Of a DNA stretch of 14,356 nucleotides, positions 1 through 7,032 are shown one piece after another. Positions within the stretch are counted from its first letter, which is position 1. The number at the start of each line of letters is the position of its first letter. The notes beneath the pieces were generated by a model. It made no database searches and was not told the DNA's origin. It worked only from the letters and a program-made list of their open reading frames with translations. This DNA comes from Campylobacterota bacterium (lineage in GTDB: Bacteria > Campylobacterota > Campylobacteria > Campylobacterales > Sulfurovaceae), in NCBI GenBank assembly GCA_030595845.1, contig JAUVCL010000040.1, positions 1 through 14,356 on the forward strand, read 5' to 3'. The position numbers and the translations under genes were made by a program.

Positions 1-931
1 GCTTAAAAACTTGGATGTGCCCTAAACAGTTCATAGGTTTGATGCCGTATTCTTGCTCATCAATGGTAGTAAGATACATGTTCTCACCATAACAAGCATA
101 ATGACCCGAAGTTCTCCACATGTCTGCTTTGAGGATTTCTGGACCACGCACAGGTTCGTAACCACGGGTGAGGTGTGCTTTGTGCAAGATACTCTCTAGC
201 TTATAGCGAAGTTTTGCACCTTTTGGCATCCAGAAAGGAAGTCCTGGACCTGCTGCTTCGTCAAACATAAAGAGTTCCATCTCCGCACCAATTTTTCTGT
301 GATCGCGTTTTTTCGCCTCTTCAATCATCGTCATATGTGCTTTTAGTGACGCTTTATCTGCGAAAGCAATACCGTAGATACGTGTAAGCATCTCAGCTTT
401 TTCATCTCCACCGAGATAAGCACCTGCTACACGTGTAAGTTTGAAGTTATGTAAAAAACGGAGTGCCGGAACATGAGGTCCGCGACAGAGGTCTTCAAAG
501 TCCCCTTGCTTGTATATAGAAAGCGTATCATCTTCAATACGTGTCATCACTTTTTGTTTCAAGTCATCATTTGCAAACTTTTCTAAAGCTTCCGCTTTGG
601 TCATTTCATACTTTTCGATCTTGTACTTTTTCTTGATGAGTTCTTTCATCTTTTTTTCTATGGCTTTGAGGTCATTTTCACCTATTGTCTCATCTACTCT
701 GAAGTCATAGTAAAACCCTTCATCTACCACGGGTCCTACAAAAAATTGTGAATTGGGGTAAAGTTCAGTGATAGCCTGTGCCATAAGGTGCGCCGTAGAG
801 TGGCGTACTATCTCTAAAGATGCCTCTGAGTTATCATACTCAATGGGCGTTGCTGTACAGTTTTCACCTGCACTCTGTGTGTCTATAATGTTCCCTTGGT
901 CATCAATGTAACCTATAAGATTTTCGCTCAA
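1..931 (-). CDS. thrS: Threonyl-tRNA synthetase, N-terminal part (cut by window edge)
   Basis: The enzyme charges tRNA-Thr in the cytoplasm. About 310 codons are visible; the rest of the catalytic domain and the anticodon-binding domain lie beyond position 1. The translation starts MSENLIGYIDDQGNI and reaches the editing domain within 44 residues, so the N-terminal TGS domain of the E. coli enzyme is absent, as I recall for Helicobacter and Campylobacter ThrS. The editing site is complete: H44 and H48 (HSTAH) and C149 and H153 (CRGPH) match the HxxxH and CxxxH pairs. The catalytic core begins around residue 225, and the final codons read KPMNCLGH, containing the expected zinc-ligand cysteine, with Leu where E. 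coli has Pro. The start is a TTG at 931, preceded by AAAGGG; no in-frame ATG fits. A -10 box lies about 55 bp upstream, so it is probably transcribed on its own from there. Confidence 0.95.
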   Translation of the reverse strand, partial: MSENLIGYIDDQGNIIDTQSAGENCTATPIEYDNSEASLEIVRHSTAHLMAQAITELYPNSQFFVGPVVDEGFYYDFRVDETIGENDLKAIEKKMKELIKKKYKIEKYEMTKAEALEKFANDDLKQKVMTRIEDDTLSIYKQGDFEDLCRGPHVPALRFLHNFKLTRVAGAYLGGDEKAEMLTRIYGIAFADKASLKAHMTMIEEAKKRDHRKIGAEMELFMFDEAAGPGLPFWMPKGAKLRYKLESILHKAHLTRGYEPVRGPEILKADMWRTSGHYACYGENMYLTTIDEQEYGIKPMNCLGHIQVFK

Positions 932-983
932 ATTAGCCCTTTATATAAACGCAGCTTACTTTGCCAGCGTTAGAAATGTCGTG

Positions 984-1012
984 ATTATAGCTAAAAGTTT
1001 GATAGAAATAAG
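984..1012 (-). promoter_or_regulatory. Putative sigma70-type promoter for thrS
   Basis: On the minus strand a perfect TATAAT (984-989) is preceded, 17 bp upstream, by CTTATT (1007-1012). The predicted start of transcription is near 977, giving a leader of about 45 nt before the TTG codon. The -10 is convincing. The -35 is poor against TTGACA, but weak -35 elements are normal in Campylobacterota. Confidence 0.55.
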
Positions 1013-1032
1013 TTAAGGGTGCTGCAATGTCT

Positions 1033-1467
1033 TTAATCGTTTAAAATTCTGATGAGACCCATGGGTGCATATTCAGCCATGGGGCCGCCTGCTTTCCATT
1101 TTTTCATGGCAAGTTTACCTCTTAAAGTATAATTGCTGACATCATCTCTTTTCCTTATCTCTTCGCAGTATTTTAAGAGTTCTGCAGTATATTTTTCATC
1201 ATTTTTTCCAAAATTATGTAAAACATATTTGGATTGGATAGTACGTCTATCTTTTTCGTTGAGTTGATATGCCTGTGCCATATAATCGATGACACCCATA
1301 AAATAACCAAAGATCATAGGATGTTTACTCTCATCGTCAAGCAAGAAAGGATTGTTCATTTTAGGCATTGCAAGAGATGTTGCGGTAAAGATATCTAATT
1401 CTCTGTAGATGACTTCATAAGGTACGACCTCTTTCTTCTTTGTTTTTAGAAAATCAAATAATCCCAA
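1033..1467 (-). CDS. Conserved-looking hypothetical protein, 144 aa
   Basis: I do not recognise the family. The protein is predicted soluble and mostly helical, with no signal peptide or membrane segment. It starts MGLFDFLKTKKKE, a short hydrophobic-basic N-terminus, is rich in charged residues in the middle (about residues 70-110) and ends with a Gly/Pro/Met-rich patch (AGGPMAEYAPMGL). The start is TTG at 1467, preceded at 6 nt by AGAGGG, a good ribosome binding site; no upstream in-frame ATG is better. The reading frame, codon use and ribosome site all support a real gene. It has its own -10 (1499-1504) and ends about 44 bp before the thrS promoter, so it is probably a single-gene unit. Function unknown. 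Confidence 0.75.
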   Translation of the reverse strand: MGLFDFLKTKKKEVVPYEVIYRELDIFTATSLAMPKMNNPFLLDDESKHPMIFGYFMGVIDYMAQAYQLNEKDRRTIQSKYVLHNFGKNDEKYTAELLKYCEEIRKRDDVSNYTLRGKLAMKKWKAGGPMAEYAPMGLIRILND

Positions 1468-1498
1468 AATAAACCCTCTACAGTAATTTGTTAGTAAT

Positions 1499-1504
1499 AC
1501 TATA
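1499..1504 (-). promoter_or_regulatory. Putative extended -10 for the 144-aa hypothetical gene
   Basis: The minus strand reads TGTTATAGT, an extended -10 (TG, one base, TATAGT), 31 bp upstream of the TTG start. No recognisable -35 is present at 16-18 bp. The stretch 1505-1592 between this and the tRNA is AT-rich and shows no gene. Confidence 0.4.
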
Positions 1505-1592
1505 ACATAAAAATGTCAGTAAAAGCAGAAGATTTCAATATTTTTAATGAGAAAAAAGTTTAGGAGGTATAGGATTTGGTAATAGTCTGTAA

Positions 1593-1668
1593 TGGTGACC
1601 ACAAGCAGACTCGAACTGCTGACTTTTTCCATGTCATAGAAACACTCTACCAACTGAGTTATGCGGTC
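1593..1668 (-). tRNA. tRNA-Val (anticodon GAC)
   Basis: The minus strand folds into a full 76-nt cloverleaf. The acceptor arm GACCGCA pairs with TGTGGTC (one G-T), followed by discriminator A and an encoded CCA (1593-1595). U8 is present; the D arm is ACTC/GAGT with an AGTTGGTA loop. The anticodon stem TTTCT/GGAAA closes a loop ATGACAT, giving anticodon GAC at 1633-1635, which reads GUC and GUU valine codons. The variable loop is 5 nt, and the T arm AGCAG/CTGCT has loop TTCGAGT. The anticodon loop resembles usual bacterial tRNA-Val(GAC), supporting the identity. It stands alone, not in an array or rRNA operon. No integrase or duplicated 3' end lies beside it, so nothing suggests use as an attachment site here. 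Confidence 0.93.
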
Positions 1669-1677
1669 AAGGGTGGA

Positions 1678-1706
1678 AGTATAACCAAGAGATACTTAAA
1701 AATAAG
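1678..1706 (-). promoter_or_regulatory. Putative promoter for tRNA-Val
   Basis: On the minus strand TATACT (1678-1683) ends 10 nt before the first base of the mature tRNA, with CTTATT (1701-1706) 17 bp further upstream. The -35/spacer arrangement is the same as in the thrS promoter. It starts only a few bases after the stop codon of the Sel1-repeat gene, where I see no convincing terminator, so read-through from that operon is also possible. Confidence 0.5.
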
Positions 1707-1710
1707 TGCC

Positions 1711-2361
1711 TTACTCCTGACAGACCCAGGCACTCTCTTTACAGAGTTTATCAAGATGTCCACTCGCTTCACTCTGTCCTGCTTTTAATGCTTTTTTAAG
1801 ATTCTCATAGGCTTTCATTTTATCATGTCTGATATTTTCTCCCCATGCGTAGAGTACCGCGGCATTGACCTGTGCGGCACTGTCACCCGTACTTGCAGCT
1901 TTTTCAAACAGTTCCAATGCTTTTTGATGATCTTTCTCTACGCCCAACCCCTGAGCATAAAGTGCCCCCAGATTGGTATATGCCTCTTTGAGTCCACCCT
2001 CTACTGCTTTTTCGTACCAATATTTTGCTTTTTCATAGGCATTAGGATCTTTTATACCTGAAGACTGATAGAGTTGTGCAAGGTTATACTGGGCTGCTGC
2101 ATTGCCCTGTTTGGCTGCCTTACCATACCATTTCTGAGCTTCTGTCAGGTCTCGTTTTACCCCTAATCCATTGGCATAGATCAGTCCCACATTGTATTGT
2201 GCTTTTGCATTGTCTTGCTTCGCAAGGGAGTAAAATGCGTTCAGTGCTTTAATGTAGCCACCATTGTTGTAATCTTCAACTGCCTGATCAAACTCATTTG
2301 CGCATAAACTCGAGGGAGCAAAGATCAAGATAGCAAAGAGCAAAACAAATATTTTCTTCAT
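1711..2361 (-). CDS. Secreted Sel1-repeat (TPR-like) protein
   Basis: A 216-residue protein with a clear signal peptide (MKKIFVLLFAILIFAPSSLCA, probable cleavage after residue 21), so it acts in the periplasm or outside the cell. The mature part is almost wholly Sel1-like helical repeats of about 36 residues: roughly 52-87, 88-124, 125-160 and 161-196, each with the pattern A.aq..LG.lYa.G.gv..d...A..wyekAa..G, preceded by a divergent unit (23-51) and followed by a cap with a cysteine pair C207/C214. Sel1-repeat proteins are protein-binding scaffolds; Helicobacter Hcp proteins are secreted relatives with cysteine pairs in most repeats, whereas only one pair is visible here. I chose the ATG at 2361 because it begins the signal peptide and has an AAGAAG site upstream; longer starts at 2388 or 2391 would spoil it. 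It lies 30 bp after dapF and probably ends that operon. Specific partner unknown. Confidence 0.88.
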   Translation of the reverse strand: MKKIFVLLFAILIFAPSSLCANEFDQAVEDYNNGGYIKALNAFYSLAKQDNAKAQYNVGLIYANGLGVKRDLTEAQKWYGKAAKQGNAAAQYNLAQLYQSSGIKDPNAYEKAKYWYEKAVEGGLKEAYTNLGALYAQGLGVEKDHQKALELFEKAASTGDSAAQVNAAVLYAWGENIRHDKMKAYENLKKALKAGQSEASGHLDKLCKESAWVCQE

Positions 2362-2391
2362 AATTTCTTCTTTCAATAAGTATCCCATCAA

Positions 2392-3138
2392 TTATATCAA
2401 GGTCTCGGCAACAAATGTCTTAGTGACTTTGCCTCCAAACCGATAGACACCCTCTTCATAACTCACATAAAGCTCATCCCCGCTCCGAGGGTGTACTTTC
2501 GCCTGGTCAGAGATTTTTTCTTCTTTATGGTTTCGGATGAAGCATGCTACCATTCCAGTTCCACAAGCCAATGTTTCATCTTCTACCCCACGTTCATAAG
2601 TTCGTACATACATCGTATCTCCATCAAGCTTACAGATATTGACATTACAATTATATTTATGACGCAATGTTCTTGCTTCTTCTATGTTGAAGTTTTCTAT
2701 ATCATCTCTGACTGCTACCAGGTGAGGCACACCAGAATCTATGAGCCACCATTCTTCACCATACTCTTCGATGTCATCCCTTATGATCTTAGGGGGTACC
2801 ATATCACTCACCACATAGAGCCCATTGATCGTTGCACGTATCACACCTGCACCCGTTAGGAACTCTGCGGTGTTGTCTTTAGAGATGCCCTTTTCCTGGG
2901 CAAAATGTGCTACCGCCCTGCTTGCATTACCACACATATCTGCGGCTGAACCATCTGAATTATAGAATTCCCATTCAAAGTCATACCTATCATGTGGCAA
3001 AACAACCACCAAACCATCTGCACCTACACCATTTTGTCTGTGACACAGTTTTTGTGCCAAAGCTGACCTGTCTGATTTTTCTTGTGCAATGATCATCACA
3101 AAATCATTACCGTTGGCTGAATACTTAGTAACTGTCAT
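2392..3138 (-). CDS. dapF: Diaminopimelate epimerase
   Basis: DapF converts LL-diaminopimelate to the meso form, the precursor of lysine and the cross-linking residue of peptidoglycan; it is cytoplasmic and cofactor-free. The 248-residue protein opens with KYSANGNDFVMI, the family's N-terminal signature. It contains the first catalytic cysteine C69 in NSDGSAADMCGN and the second, C192, in LACGTGMVA, so both acid/base thiols of the two-base mechanism are present. The segment after C69 reads CGNASR instead of the more common CGNGxR. The length is slightly short of the usual 270 or so. The ATG at 3138 lies inside the end of coaE (14-nt overlap) and has AGGAG 7 nt upstream, indicating translational coupling. 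The Sel1-repeat gene follows 30 bp later. Confidence 0.95.
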   Translation of the reverse strand: MTVTKYSANGNDFVMIIAQEKSDRSALAQKLCHRQNGVGADGLVVVLPHDRYDFEWEFYNSDGSAADMCGNASRAVAHFAQEKGISKDNTAEFLTGAGVIRATINGLYVVSDMVPPKIIRDDIEEYGEEWWLIDSGVPHLVAVRDDIENFNIEEARTLRHKYNCNVNICKLDGDTMYVRTYERGVEDETLACGTGMVACFIRNHKEEKISDQAKVHPRSGDELYVSYEEGVYRFGGKVTKTFVAETLI

Positions 3139-3718
3139 TGAGTATCTCCTCTTTCACGCGTTCACACTCTTGTTTAAGTTGCGTAAGTGTACCACTATTA
3201 TCTATAACATACGTAGCCATTTTACGTTTTTCTTCCACAGGGATCTGTGTAGCGATTCGATCCAATGCCTCTTGACGGCTATATCCTTCACGATGCATCA
3301 GGCGATCAAGTTGTTGCTCCGCTGTTGCATAAACCACTAAAGATTTTTTGATGGGGTAACGTCCTCCCTCGAAAAAAAGAGGAATATCTACCAAATAAGG
3401 CTTCCCCAAGCGATCCTCCTTGATAGAAAGTCGCTCTATCTCATTATAGATAAGGGGATGAAGCAGTGCTTCAAGCTCTTGACGTTTGCTCACGTCAGAA
3501 AAAACAATTGTACCTAAGGCCTTTCTATCTACTTTTCCCTCTACTATCAATGCTTTGCCAAACATTTCAGCAACTTTTACAGACTGTTCTTCCAGTATTT
3601 GGTGGGCGATCTTATCTGCATCTATACTATGGATCCCCCAAGAAGAAAACAGTTTCAATACCGTACTCTTTCCTGTTGAGATACTGCCTGTTAACACAAC
3701 AGCATACTTAAAAGCCAT
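3125..3718 (-). CDS. coaE: Dephospho-CoA kinase
   Basis: CoaE phosphorylates dephospho-CoA at the 3'-hydroxyl of its ribose with ATP, the last step of coenzyme A synthesis. From the ATG at 3718 the protein has 197 residues, about the family length. The P-loop GSISTGKS is at residues 11-18, followed by IDADKIAH, the family's DAD segment near residue 34, and LVDIPLFFE in the middle, the usual D-x-P-L-L/F-F-E motif. The start at 3718 has AGGA 8 nt upstream (ACAGGAAACCGTATG). An alternative ATG at 3736, inside the preceding gene's stop region, would add six residues but lacks a good ribosome site. The gene sits 11 bp after the L,D-transpeptidase and overlaps dapF by 14 nt, so the three are one transcription unit. 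Confidence 0.93.
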   Translation of the reverse strand: MAFKYAVVLTGSISTGKSTVLKLFSSWGIHSIDADKIAHQILEEQSVKVAEMFGKALIVEGKVDRKALGTIVFSDVSKRQELEALLHPLIYNEIERLSIKEDRLGKPYLVDIPLFFEGGRYPIKKSLVVYATAEQQLDRLMHREGYSRQEALDRIATQIPVEEKRKMATYVIDNSGTLTQLKQECERVKEEILNDSY

Positions 3719-3729
3719 ACGGTTTCCTG

Positions 3730-5406
3730 TTACCATTTTCTAAATGATTTTAACTGCATTTCATCATAATGATAAATATCATTTCTAAACTGTAGTTTTC
3801 CATCATAATCCACCCACGAAGTAAGGTAGATCACCTCTACAGGCACACGATTCTTTAACGCAAGGTATGATTTCTTTTCCCCTTTTAGCACCTTTTGTGA
3901 TGTTTCAAAGTCTATATTGTCATTAAAAGTAGAGAACGTTTCAAGTAATTCTCTTGGTTTCTGCAGACGGATACATCCATGAGAGAAAGCTCTCTTGTCC
4001 TTATGAAAAAGATGTTTGGTCGGGGTGTCATGCATATAGACTGAAAACTTGTTTGGAAATAAGAACTTCACTTTTCCCAAAGCATTATGGGTTCCTGCTG
4101 TCTGGGCAAAACGAAATGGCATATGTTTGCTATGTCGGTATTTATTCCAATCCACAGAATAAGGATCGACCAGAGATGCATCTTTAGCCCAACCATTAAA
4201 AATCTCAATTCTCTGTTTTGCCATAGCATTTGGATCTCGCAATAATTTTGGGATCATCTCATTTTGGATAATACTCTTAGGAATGTTCCACTGGGGATTG
4301 AGTACGATCGTTCTCACGATATTGGAAAAAATAGGTGTGGGATTTTTAGGTGTGCCTACAATAGTCCGTATGGTTTGCATAAGCGCTCCATCCTCTTCAA
4401 AGTAAAGCATAAAATCCGGGATATTAATGATCACACGACGCTTTGTCTTCGGATCATGCAGCCATTTGATACGGTCTAAATTCAACAGCATTGATTCAAT
4501 GCGCTCATCTACGGTTTTATTAAGTACCGCAAGGGTCATCGGGCCTACTTCTCCATCATCCGAGAGCCCGTTGCGTATCTGAAAATGTTTTACTGCATTT
4601 TGCAAACACTTGTCATAGACTAGGTCTTCATTGCTCTCATCACAAGTGATATAATCTCTCGTAACCTTCAAGCGTTCACGCAGAGAGTGTACGCCTTCTT
4701 CTCCATTCCCCGGCTTGAGGGTTTTATTTAAAACAATCCTTTCCCATCCTCCATTTGCCTTGATCTCTCTATACTCTGCTACCTTTTTTTGTAATTCTCT
4801 ATAATGATACTTTGTCGGGGTCGCATCTTCAAGTGCTTTGGCCAGGTTACCGCCAAATGCAGCATTCTCTGCCATCGCTATAGCATCAACCTTTGGCCTA
4901 TGTAGTACCCACTCTGTACTGACGCCATTTACAATAAGGTTCGATATCCTTGCCTGAAATGCGCCCCAGTTGATACTTCCTAAATACGCATAATCGGTAT
5001 AAGCTTTGTAGAGTTGAGAAATTTTAAACTCCAGATCTACTTTTTCAACAAGTTTTCCATGGTGAGCATAGACATCTTCAACTTTCCCTTCCAAACGGAG
5101 GGTATTTTGATACAACTTACCATGCTTGTTAAGGGTGTCATCATTTTTAATATGTTCAAACAATGCCGAGGCCGCAGCAGAAGGTTTTGATTCTCTCATC
5201 CACACGGGGACAAAGAACAACTGAGTATACAGTCTTCTTAAAAAACTCTCTTTGGGTTGCGTTTGCAAGGAGTTCATCATCACCGTTGAGGCCACTTCAT
5301 GAAATGCCAGATTGGTATTTGCAGATATACTTTGGGAAAACAGGAAAAGGGAGAAAACCCCCATAGTCATGCATAAACGTTTTATTCTATTTTTTAGTTT
5401 GATCAT
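3730..5406 (-). CDS. L,D-transpeptidase, YcbB/LdtD type (YkuD domain)
   Basis: A 558-residue periplasmic enzyme that by family forms meso-DAP to meso-DAP (3-3) peptidoglycan cross-links or attaches other amines to the stem peptide. Domains in order: signal peptide or anchor (1-29, SISAN); an N-terminal scaffold region of the YcbB type (about 55-245); a PG_binding_1 helical domain (about 250-310, QNAVKHFQIRNGL...DGEVGPMTLAVLN); and the YkuD catalytic domain (about 322-500). The catalytic motif is complete: H459 in YMHDTP and H476-G477-C478 in the SHGCIRL segment. The gap between catalytic strands (about 385-435) is long, as in YcbB, where a lid loop lies there. The start ATG at 5406 has only GAG/GGAAAG close by. 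It leads a cluster with coaE (11 bp downstream), dapF and a Sel1 protein; DapF makes the residue this enzyme joins. Confidence 0.92.
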   Translation of the reverse strand: MIKLKNRIKRLCMTMGVFSLFLFSQSISANTNLAFHEVASTVMMNSLQTQPKESFLRRLYTQLFFVPVWMRESKPSAAASALFEHIKNDDTLNKHGKLYQNTLRLEGKVEDVYAHHGKLVEKVDLEFKISQLYKAYTDYAYLGSINWGAFQARISNLIVNGVSTEWVLHRPKVDAIAMAENAAFGGNLAKALEDATPTKYHYRELQKKVAEYREIKANGGWERIVLNKTLKPGNGEEGVHSLRERLKVTRDYITCDESNEDLVYDKCLQNAVKHFQIRNGLSDDGEVGPMTLAVLNKTVDERIESMLLNLDRIKWLHDPKTKRRVIINIPDFMLYFEEDGALMQTIRTIVGTPKNPTPIFSNIVRTIVLNPQWNIPKSIIQNEMIPKLLRDPNAMAKQRIEIFNGWAKDASLVDPYSVDWNKYRHSKHMPFRFAQTAGTHNALGKVKFLFPNKFSVYMHDTPTKHLFHKDKRAFSHGCIRLQKPRELLETFSTFNDNIDFETSQKVLKGEKKSYLALKNRVPVEVIYLTSWVDYDGKLQFRNDIYHYDEMQLKSFRKW

Positions 5407-5427
5407 CTTTCCATCTCATAAATTTTT

Positions 5428-5441
5428 AGTATAAGAGTATA
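5428..5441 (-). promoter_or_regulatory. Two overlapping -10-like boxes upstream of the L,D-transpeptidase operon
   Basis: The minus strand reads TATACTCTTATACT, two TATACT hexamers starting 8 bp apart (5436-5441 and 5428-5433), 20-35 bp upstream of the ATG at 5406. Neither has a good -35. I see no clear terminator in the 70-bp gap after the porin, so this is the likely main promoter for ldt-coaE-dapF-sel1, with possible read-through from the iron operon. Confidence 0.4.
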
Positions 5442-5476
5442 TCAAAAAGTTTTATGAAAATGATTTTTTTTCAAGA

Positions 5477-6784
5477 CTAAAAATTATAATTGGCAATCAC
5501 TCTGAACTGATCATAGTCTTCCATGCCATTTACTTTAAAGTCAACCGAGGCATACGCTGCAGATACAGAAATCAGCTCATTGTAGTTGTACTCTAAAACG
5601 GCATCTACCTCTCGTGATCGATAGACTGAAGGATCTTCTGCCTCAAAACTGCCATAGGCAACCCCAAAAGTAAGATCATCTAGACCCAATTTTTCAAAAT
5701 CATACCCTACACCGATAATCCATGCACTTCCTGCAGTTCCCAGTGCATCCAGTGTCTGATCTTCCATCGAAGTGAACAAGGGACCACCACCTAGACTAAG
5801 ACCCACTGCACCAGAATCTCCATTATCTTTATTATAAGCGCACAAAATGGTCACCCCAATATCTGTAAAATCTGTTTCTAGAGAAATACCGTATGTTTGG
5901 GCATTTTGATTACCCAGTAATGCAGCGCCTGTTTCCTGACTACCATCATACTGAAGTCCAAGTATGATGGATACATCTTTAGAAAATTCATATGAATAGC
6001 CTGCTTCTCCATAAAGTACATTGGCCATATCATGATAGTTGTAATACCAAAGACTCAAAGAGAGATCTTTAATACCTTCATAAGAGGCAGAAGCATAATA
6101 AACACCATCCACGTTACGACTTGCTCCCAATGTTTTACCAACATGTACAAATTCAGAACTGTCCATACCATTTTCCCAGCCTGCCATTCTATGTATAAAT
6201 CCTGCAGAGAGTGTCAAGTCAGTAATATCTGTATTGGTGACGCTATAGGCTTCAAAATAGTTTGGTATCATCCTAATATCGTCACTGTCTGCATGGGGTG
6301 TATCTAGAGACTGTCTTCCCAATTTTATCTCTGTATTCCCCCATTTACCATCTAGATATGCTTGAGAAAGAAGGATAAAGCTTTTTCCGTTCACATCAAA
6401 AAAATCAGGATTTACATCAGGATATTTTTGATTATTTCCAAGATTAAGTACGGTGTATGCTTCAGCACCAACCATCAGGCCATTCCACCGTTGTGTATCA
6501 AAGTGAAAGTGTCCCGCTACTGCATAGGCAGTGCTATGTGGCGAAACATCCTCAGCTAAGTGAATATATCCTGCTCTAAGTTGACCGTTTGTATGTTCTA
6601 AAGGATCATATCCACTCAAAATACTTCTTACACTTTGAACTTCTATTGGGTGCTCTATCTCTTCTTGTGCTGTAGAGACTTCAAATTCATCATTGATACT
6701 TTCCAATGATTCTCTTAAACCTTCTCCATAAATATTAATACTCATTATCATTAATAAAACAAAGCCTATACTACTCTTCTTCAT
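5477..6784 (-). CDS. OprD-like outer-membrane porin, last gene of the feo operon
   Basis: A 435-residue beta-barrel porin. It has a signal peptide (residues 1-20), then an acidic stretch of about 30 residues (ESLESINDEFEV...EEIEHPIE), then alternating amphipathic strands to a C-terminal phenylalanine, the usual signal for assembly by the Bam complex. The strongest family evidence is at 155-180: LGRQSLDTPHAD followed by DDIRMIPNYFEAY, matching the GRQ...P...D.R..P..FE block of OprD-type porins common in Campylobacterota. The start ATG at 6784 has a strong AGGAGA site 5 nt upstream and lies 16 bp after feoA with no terminator between, so it should be cotranscribed with feoB-feoA. Substrate specificity cannot be read from the sequence; the context suggests iron or a compound needed in iron limitation. 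Confidence 0.85.
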   Translation of the reverse strand: MKKSSIGFVLLMIMSINIYGEGLRESLESINDEFEVSTAQEEIEHPIEVQSVRSILSGYDPLEHTNGQLRAGYIHLAEDVSPHSTAYAVAGHFHFDTQRWNGLMVGAEAYTVLNLGNNQKYPDVNPDFFDVNGKSFILLSQAYLDGKWGNTEIKLGRQSLDTPHADSDDIRMIPNYFEAYSVTNTDITDLTLSAGFIHRMAGWENGMDSSEFVHVGKTLGASRNVDGVYYASASYEGIKDLSLSLWYYNYHDMANVLYGEAGYSYEFSKDVSIILGLQYDGSQETGAALLGNQNAQTYGISLETDFTDIGVTILCAYNKDNGDSGAVGLSLGGGPLFTSMEDQTLDALGTAGSAWIIGVGYDFEKLGLDDLTFGVAYGSFEAEDPSVYRSREVDAVLEYNYNELISVSAAYASVDFKVNGMEDYDQFRVIANYNF

Positions 6785-6800
6785 CTTTTTCTCCTATACT

Positions 6801-7031
6801 CTAAGAATTAATCTGTGTAATTTCTATCTTCTCTGCTTCATCTGCTCGCAGAGCGATAAGGGTTGAGCCAACTTCTATCTCCATAGTTTGCTTGGCAAGA
6901 GAACAGCCTTTTACAGACAATATCTCTCCACGCATGACCCCAAATGAAACCAATCTGTCTTTGAGTGCTTTATCTGCATGTATCTTTACGATCTCAGCTT
7001 TATCGCCTTTTCGTATATCTGTCAGTACCAT
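6801..7031 (-). CDS. feoA: FeoA, SH3-like partner of the ferrous iron transporter
   Basis: A 76-residue cytoplasmic protein of the FeoA family, which folds like an SH3 domain and supports Fe2+ transport by FeoB. The sequence shows the usual small-barrel pattern: LTDIRKGDKAEIVKI at the N-terminus, LKDRLVSFGVMRGEILSVK in the middle (the L..LG...G..i.v motif) and EVGSTLIALRADEAEKIEI at the end. The ATG at 7031 is one base after the feoB stop codon and uses an AGGAG site within the end of feoB, so translation is coupled. The order B then A is the reverse of the E. coli feoABC operon. Confidence 0.93.
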   Translation of the reverse strand: MVLTDIRKGDKAEIVKIHADKALKDRLVSFGVMRGEILSVKGCSLAKQTMEIEVGSTLIALRADEAEKIEITQINS

Positions 7032-7032
7032 A

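Noticed and set aside
940..977. A short AACGC...GCGTT inverted repeat in the thrS leader, as a possible autoregulatory hairpin
   Set aside because: Only five consecutive pairs form, with mismatches inside, and there is no likeness to a tRNA-Thr anticodon arm or a T-box.
1593..1668. tRNA-Val as an attachment site for an integrated element
   Set aside because: No integrase, no repeated 3' end and no change in gene character on either side were seen.
1576..1788. A 70-codon plus-strand reading frame crossing the tRNA
   Set aside because: It covers the tRNA-Val gene and the end of the Sel1 gene on the opposite strand, so it is not a gene.
2362..2391. Longer N-terminus for the Sel1-repeat protein from 2391 or 2388
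   Set aside because: It would place ten extra charged residues ahead of a clear signal peptide; the ATG at 2361 has its own ribosome site.
2491..2859. A 122-codon plus-strand reading frame inside dapF
   Set aside because: It lies opposite conserved dapF sequence; its composition (Ile, Tyr, Phe, His runs) is what the complement of a coding region gives.
5442..5476. A terminator after the porin
   Set aside because: Only A-rich and T-rich runs are present; no stem with G-C pairs before a U-tract could be found.
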